This document shows, piece after piece, positions 59,732 to 64,000 of a stretch of DNA of 64,000 bases. Below the pieces are notes generated by a model. That model did not search any database. It was not told the DNA's origin and worked only from the letters and a program-made list of their open reading frames with translations. The stretch is from assembly GCF_024498075.1 (NCBI RefSeq), contig NZ_JANHOF010000015.1, positions 1 to 64,000 of the forward strand, given 5' to 3'. Source of the stretch: Paenibacillus mendelii. GTDB lineage: Bacteria; Bacillota; Bacilli; Paenibacillales; Paenibacillaceae. The translations under genes were made by a program, and so were the position numbers. Every line of letters starts with the position of its first letter. The stretch's first letter is position 1.

Positions 59732-61225
59732 ATGAGGTTTTTCAAACGAATAATGAAGACTATTTTCATGAAAACCATTGTATCGGCTGCTTCTGCTCAA
59801 AAGGCGAAAGTTAAACCCGAAATCCCCACCCTTACACATATATTAAGTGAATTCAACGATTGTGTAGACTTGGTTCATAGATATTATCCGGAAGTTAATG
59901 TTCATTTGGTCTATTTCGATCATCAGGTTGATCACGACAAGCTGTATCGGGAAGTGATGAATCCTCTCATACATGTACATGCTGAGGAAGAAGTTCCCAA
60001 GCTGTTAGAGCAGTCTCAATTTACGTTGGTCAGGGATTCCAAGGAATTAGTTGAAGGTATATTATCCGGACGCGTCGCCATTTTTTCTAATTCAAAAACC
60101 TATCTTGTTGATGTATTCGGGCTGCAGTCGCGTTCTGTTTCCCAATCCGAATCGGAAACAGTCATAACCGGTCCGCATGATGCTTTTACTGAACAAGCAG
60201 GAATCAACTTATCGTTAATTCGTCAACGGATCAAAAGCTCTCATTTAAAAGTCATCAAGCTTTCAGTTGGGGAAGTTACCAAAACGGACGTCTATATTCT
60301 GTACATCAAAGATATCGCCAACATGACGTATGTGAATGAGGCGATCCGTCGAATTTCTAACATCGAGATCGATGCGGTATTTGACACGAATATGTTGCTT
60401 CAGTTCATTGACGATGCCCCATTCTCCATTTTTCCGCAATTCCTTACTTCGGAACGGCCAGAAGCAATCGCTTCCAAATTAGTTGCAGGCCGAATTGTCG
60501 GCATTGTGGATGGAAGCCCTTCTGCATTAAGTGCGCCCACCTCATTCTTTGAGTACTTTTCATCTTCAGATGACTATAATCAACGATGGATGTTGGGCAG
60601 TGCTAGCCGGCTGCTTCGATTTCTTGCGCTGTTCATCACCTTGTCCTTCACGTCTTTATATGTATCCGTGACCACATTTCATTATGAAATGATTCCTGAA
60701 AACCTGCTCATTACACTTACGGAATCAAGAAGCAAGGTGCCGTTCCCTCCTCTCTTCGAAGCATTATTCATGGAAGTGACGATTGAATTGCTGAGAGAAG
60801 CCGGTGCACGGCTGCCCTCCAAAATCGGTCAAACCATTGGTATCGTTGGCGGTATTGTCATTGGACAAGCTGCCGTACAGGCCGGTCTGACGAGCAATAT
60901 ATTAATTATTGCTGTGGCATCCTCTGCCATTGCTTCCTTCGTTACCCCGGCCTACGTGATGAGTGCATCAATTCGTTTTCTTCGGTTTGGTCTCATTATA
61001 TTGGCAGGGGTATGGGGAAACTTTGGTTTGGCAGTTGGGATATCGGCCATTGTGATCCATTTAAGCGGGCTAACAAGTCTTGGTTCATCCTATCTGACTC
61101 CTATAGCCCCCTTCAAACCGAGGGACTGGAAAGATGTCTTTATTATAGCGCCATTTAAATACATCACGGAAAGACCTTCACAGAGCAAATCGCCTAATAC
61201 CGTCAAAAATAAGATGAGAAAATAA
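59732..61225 (+). CDS. Spore germination receptor A subunit, GerA family (second operon)
   Basis: A 497-residue A subunit. The N-terminal soluble domain (about 40-255) has EFNDCVDLVHRYYP and FSIFPQFLTSERPEA; the membrane domain carries EVTIELLREAGARLPSKIGQ and TIGIVGGIVIGQAAVQAGLTSNIL; the C-terminal PFKPRDWKDVFIIAPF is typical. The ATG follows GAGGTG; GTG and TTG codons just upstream overlap that site. The basic N-terminal extension (MRFFKRIMKTIFMKTI) is usual for this group. First gene of a gerA-gerB-gerC operon, paralogous to that at 13.6-17.2 kb but diverged. Confidence 0.92.
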   Translation: MRFFKRIMKTIFMKTIVSAASAQKAKVKPEIPTLTHILSEFNDCVDLVHRYYPEVNVHLVYFDHQVDHDKLYREVMNPLIHVHAEEEVPKLLEQSQFTLVRDSKELVEGILSGRVAIFSNSKTYLVDVFGLQSRSVSQSESETVITGPHDAFTEQAGINLSLIRQRIKSSHLKVIKLSVGEVTKTDVYILYIKDIANMTYVNEAIRRISNIEIDAVFDTNMLLQFIDDAPFSIFPQFLTSERPEAIASKLVAGRIVGIVDGSPSALSAPTSFFEYFSSSDDYNQRWMLGSASRLLRFLALFITLSFTSLYVSVTTFHYEMIPENLLITLTESRSKVPFPPLFEALFMEVTIELLREAGARLPSKIGQTIGIVGGIVIGQAAVQAGLTSNILIIAVASSAIASFVTPAYVMSASIRFLRFGLIILAGVWGNFGLAVGISAIVIHLSGLTSLGSSYLTPIAPFKPRDWKDVFIIAPFKYITERPSQSKSPNTVKNKMRK

Positions 61226-61237
61226 GGATGGACCGCA

Positions 61238-62314
61238 ATGAATGATAAATTATCTCATTTTCATGTTACCATTCTCATTTACATTACCCAAACGGGCGCA
61301 GTCATCATTACGCTTCCCCGACTATTAGCCGAACATTTCGGAACAAATGGCTGGCTTTCATTACTATTTGTTTACATGGTGGTTTCCGTCAATCTCCTGT
61401 TGATCACGGCCGTGTATCGATTAGGAAAGGGCAAATCCATTTTCGAAATCATGGAGAGATCGATATCGAAAATCATATTGTATCCCTTTTACCTGGCAAT
61501 CGCCTCGTTATGGGCCATGCTCGGATGCTTAGCTGCAAAGCAATACGTGCTGATCTTTCAGATGATTGCATTCCCGACAACGAATCCAATGATATTCAAA
61601 TTATTGATTGATATCCTTGCTTTCATATTAATTATCAAGAATGTCTACAAGATTGCGAAAGCTGCAACCGTCTTTTTTTGGATGATCGTTTGGATGATTC
61701 TGTTGTTGTTTTATTTTTATGGGGACTTTGAATGGTCAAGGCTGACTCCTTTCGTTTTTCAAGACAGCGCAATAACGTTAAACAGCTTCTTCTCGATTTA
61801 CTTAGCTTTCTTAGGGTATGAAGTATGCCTGCTTCTCTTCCCTTATGTGGATAAACGTACCAAGCTGATGAAGGCTGTCCAGATCAGCAACCTTATGCTT
61901 ACCTTCACTTATGTATATCTTAGTATTATCGCATACGGATTTTATGGTTATAAGCACTTGAAGACGCTTGAGTACCCACTGTTAAATATGTTTGCGTATA
62001 TACAGTTTCCCTTCGTTCAGGGAACAGAAAATTTATTGTTTGGATTCCTTTTGTTTTCTATCATCATTACCATCGTGATGTATTGGTGGGGTGCTAAGGA
62101 AATAAGTGTCCAGATATTACCATTAAAAGGGAGGGTTCTTGCGTTTATTATCCTGTTCATATCCTTCTGTATCTCGTACATTCCCAAATCGATAAATGAT
62201 ACAGAGAGATGGTTGAGTATCCTAGGCTATGCAGAGATTGGGTTGTCATTCGGACTTCCCATTGGTTTGATACTCCTTCTGCTCATACAAAGGATGAGAG
62301 GTGAGGCTCGATGA
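61238..62314 (+). CDS. Spore germination permease, GerB family (second operon)
   Basis: A 358-residue permease with ten helices, e.g. FHVTILIYITQTGAVIITLP, IMERSISKIILYPFYLAIASLW, NLLFGFLLFSIIITIVMYWWGAKE. It starts 13 bases after the A-subunit stop and its end overlaps the C-subunit start by four bases (ATGA). It shares layout but modest identity with the GerB protein of the first operon, so it may recognise a different germinant. Site AAGGATGG before the ATG. Confidence 0.92.
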   Translation: MNDKLSHFHVTILIYITQTGAVIITLPRLLAEHFGTNGWLSLLFVYMVVSVNLLLITAVYRLGKGKSIFEIMERSISKIILYPFYLAIASLWAMLGCLAAKQYVLIFQMIAFPTTNPMIFKLLIDILAFILIIKNVYKIAKAATVFFWMIVWMILLLFYFYGDFEWSRLTPFVFQDSAITLNSFFSIYLAFLGYEVCLLLFPYVDKRTKLMKAVQISNLMLTFTYVYLSIIAYGFYGYKHLKTLEYPLLNMFAYIQFPFVQGTENLLFGFLLFSIIITIVMYWWGAKEISVQILPLKGRVLAFIILFISFCISYIPKSINDTERWLSILGYAEIGLSFGLPIGLILLLLIQRMRGEAR

Positions 62315-63411
62315 TTAACAAAGGCGTAGGGTTGTGCTTTCTTGGTTGTCTAGTTCTTCTTACCGGCTGCAATGATCAACGGATTCTTGAGGAAACCGGC
62401 TTCATTCAATCCGCGAGTTATGATGAATTAACGAATAATCGAATTGTATATGGGATTAGCATTCCAATCGCGAACCCTGAAATTAAAGCAACGAGAGCTT
62501 TCCTGATGACCGATGCAATGAGCAGTAAACAAGCTAGAACCCATCTGTCCAGACAAACCAATCTTCAGTTAGTCAGCGGACAATTACGAGTTGCACTGTT
62601 CGGTCTCCCTTTAGCGAAAAAAGGAATATGGCGTATTATGGACACGTTGATCAGAGATCCGACGATATCGGAGAAGATCAAAATTATTATTGTAAACGGA
62701 GAAGCGGCAGGCCTTCTGAAAAAAAACTTTAAAGAATTTCCTCGAACCGGACAATATATTGATCGTCTCATAAAAAAGGAGGCAATTCGGCATTCCACTC
62801 CATTAACCACGCTTTATTCTTTCTCTAGGGATTACTATGATGATGGGATTGATCCCGTCGTCCCGATCATCAAAGATACGGGTAAAACGATATCTCTCGA
62901 TGGAATCGCCCTTTTTCAAGATGACACGTATAAGGGGAAGATTAATCCGGAAGAGGCTGTAGTATTTGCCATCCTCCGTGGAAACTTTAAGCAAGGTGAA
63001 GTCAGTCTCGCTTTACCTAAACAATCTCAAGATACAACAGTAATGTTAAGTTCTTTGAATAGTTCAAGGAAGGTCAATGTTAAATACGAGGATGACGGTA
63101 ACATTCGGATTAATATTCAGATTCAGGCAACGGCCACCGTATCCGAATACATCGGAGAATTAAAGCTTAGTAATGATGCGGAAAGACGGGAAATAGAGCG
63201 GGTGATCTCTGATCAAATCACAGAACAAGCTGAGCGAATTCTGAAGACCCTGCAAAGATTTAGCACCGATAGTCTAGGTTTGGGAACATACGTCAGAAAC
63301 AGTATGACGTTCGCCGAATGGCAAAAATTAAATTGGCATGATCAATATCCGAATGTAAATATAGAATGCCGTATTAAGCTGAGGATAAAGGATTACGGAT
63401 TTCGCCGATAA
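62311..63411 (+). CDS. Spore germination lipoprotein, GerC family (second operon)
   Basis: A 366-residue lipoprotein. Signal with lipobox LTGC (Cys20). Family segments are YGISIPIANPEIKATRAF, QLRVALFGLPLAKKGIWRIMDTL, DDGIDPVVPIIKDTGKTISLDGIALFQDD and the conserved end SLGLGTYVRNSMTFAEWQKLNWHDQYPN. Translation is coupled to the B subunit by an ATGA overlap. Last gene of the operon; a very stable hairpin follows 31 bases later. Confidence 0.93.
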   Translation: MINKGVGLCFLGCLVLLTGCNDQRILEETGFIQSASYDELTNNRIVYGISIPIANPEIKATRAFLMTDAMSSKQARTHLSRQTNLQLVSGQLRVALFGLPLAKKGIWRIMDTLIRDPTISEKIKIIIVNGEAAGLLKKNFKEFPRTGQYIDRLIKKEAIRHSTPLTTLYSFSRDYYDDGIDPVVPIIKDTGKTISLDGIALFQDDTYKGKINPEEAVVFAILRGNFKQGEVSLALPKQSQDTTVMLSSLNSSRKVNVKYEDDGNIRINIQIQATATVSEYIGELKLSNDAERREIERVISDQITEQAERILKTLQRFSTDSLGLGTYVRNSMTFAEWQKLNWHDQYPNVNIECRIKLRIKDYGFRR

Positions 63412-63442
63412 AGATCTGTTCGCAAAATAAATAGCGCCTACG

Positions 63443-63495
63443 AAACAGCCTAACAAAGACCAGAACCTTCGACTCTGGTCTTTGTTAGGCTGTTT
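63443..63495. terminator. 22-bp hairpin between convergent genes
   Basis: AAACAGCCTAACAAAGACC and three further bases pair exactly with the complementary arm across a nine-base loop (accttcgac), followed by T. It serves the ger operon and possibly the opposite gene. Confidence 0.8.
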
Positions 63496-63528
63496 TCAGG
63501 CTCAGGACGCAAGTTCTATTGGCCTATT

Positions 63529-64000
63529 TTAAAATTTATAAACGTTAACCCAATCTTTGAGCAAGGTAATTTCTTCTTCAACATTTCTAAAGAAAATATC
63601 ATGACCCCAGCTTTCTGCAAAAAACGCGTATAAACTGCCAATATTAAATAACCTGCGGAAAGGAGCAAATAAATAAATTGAATGGATTTCTACTTCCGAT
63701 AAATTCCTGTTTTTTAAATATCCATTAAGAAAGACTTCTTTTTTTCTTTCTCTTATATCCATGGCGGCTGCATCGACACCCAAACCAAAGCTGCAAATGA
63801 AAAGCGAAATATCATAAGCTCTCCATCCGTACCCGCATAAATCAAAATCGAACACCGTCAGATTTCCAGATGAATCCATTCTTACATTGCCGCTGTATAG
63901 ATCCCCATGACAAAGTCCATATTCCGGCATTGTTTTTGGAAAACGAGTCTCGATCATTTTCTTTGTTTCGCTCGCAACATCAAATAAAAATTGATAATCA
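63529..64000 (-). CDS. Aminoglycoside-phosphotransferase-fold protein, 5' end outside window
   Basis: C-terminal part of an APH/choline-kinase-fold enzyme (PF01636 type). The catalytic loop LCHGDLYSGNVRMD and the metal-binding FDFDLCGYGWRAYD are intact, followed by the helical C-lobe. The frame is open to the window edge without a stop (YQFLFDVASETKKM upstream of the first ATG), so the gene continues to the right. The Leu-Cys-His-Gly-Asp-Leu form is common in putative kinases of small hydroxyl compounds and in homoserine-kinase-like proteins. The substrate is unknown. Confidence 0.82.
   Translation of the reverse strand, partial: DYQFLFDVASETKKMIETRFPKTMPEYGLCHGDLYSGNVRMDSSGNLTVFDFDLCGYGWRAYDISLFICSFGLGVDAAAMDIRERKKEVFLNGYLKNRNLSEVEIHSIYLFAPFRRLFNIGSLYAFFAESWGHDIFFRNVEEEITLLKDWVNVYKF

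Noticed and set aside
1-64000. CRISPR arrays, tRNA or rRNA genes, phage modules and intact insertion sequences
   Set aside because: Looked for on both strands; no regularly spaced repeats, cloverleaf-like sequences, rRNA cores, transposase or integrase genes were recognised.

Overview
The window looks like chromosomal DNA of an endospore-forming Bacillota, most likely Paenibacillus or a close relative. Supporting evidence: two complete gerA-type spore-germinant receptor operons; strong GGAGG-type ribosome binding sites with frequent TTG/GTG starts; a YesM/YesN-type two-component pair next to an LplABC-type sugar importer; and a cohesin/dockerin glycosidase. No rRNA, tRNA, CRISPR array, phage module or intact insertion sequence was seen.

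Layout. 0-6.3 kb: an SGNH esterase, decayed gene pieces, an AlkD-like protein, a stand-alone lspA, a padR/hydrolase operon, a GNAT enzyme and a small membrane protein. 6.6-13.3 kb: a secreted copper-amine-oxidase-N protein, a TetR-regulated drug-efflux operon, a methyltransferase, a frameshifted histidine kinase and a 60-residue membrane peptide. 13.6-17.2 kb (minus): first gerA/gerB/gerC operon. 17.4-21.1 kb: sugar-efflux MFS divergent from an AraC regulator, then an ankyrin protein. 21.2-25.4 kb (minus): beta-helix protein plus alpha/alpha-barrel protein, a probable polysaccharide-degrading pair with a cre site upstream. 25.5-28.7 kb: HssRS-type two-component system and a membrane-anchored hydrolase preceded by an HssR-like direct repeat. 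28.9-32.4 kb: resistance island with a FusB/FusC-type EF-G-binding protein behind a leader-peptide/hairpin attenuator, and arsRBC with an arsI-like remnant and a possible divergent small RNA. 32.5-33.3 kb: two pseudogenes. 33.5-56.6 kb: a large minus-strand glycan-utilisation locus. 56.8-59.6 kb: small genes, an MFS transporter and a broken gene. 59.7-63.4 kb (plus): second gerA/gerB/gerC operon. The right edge cuts an aminoglycoside-phosphotransferase-fold gene.

The glycan locus reads, in transcription order: sensor kinase, AraC-type response regulator, solute-binding lipoprotein, phosphotriesterase-family hydrolase, a broken and an intact amidohydrolase, FucI/AraA-like isomerase, creatinase-like M24 protein, ASRT-domain protein, two ABC permeases, an unassigned glycosidase-like protein, an SGNH esterase, a cytosolic clan-A glycosidase-like protein, a dienelactone-hydrolase/acetylesterase-like protein, then a secreted paralogue of the glycosidase carrying cohesin and dockerin modules, and finally an IclR regulator. 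The importer ATPase is not in the window, as is usual when a shared MsmX-type ATPase serves several importers. The substrate is unknown; esterases together with lactonase-like and amidohydrolase-fold enzymes suggest an acylated or uronic/deoxy-sugar-rich glycan.

The observations I rate highest are the translational-attenuation leader of the FusB-like gene, the glycan locus with its ASRT and metal-site-deficient M24 proteins, and the HssR-type box in front of a hydrolase rather than hrtAB.
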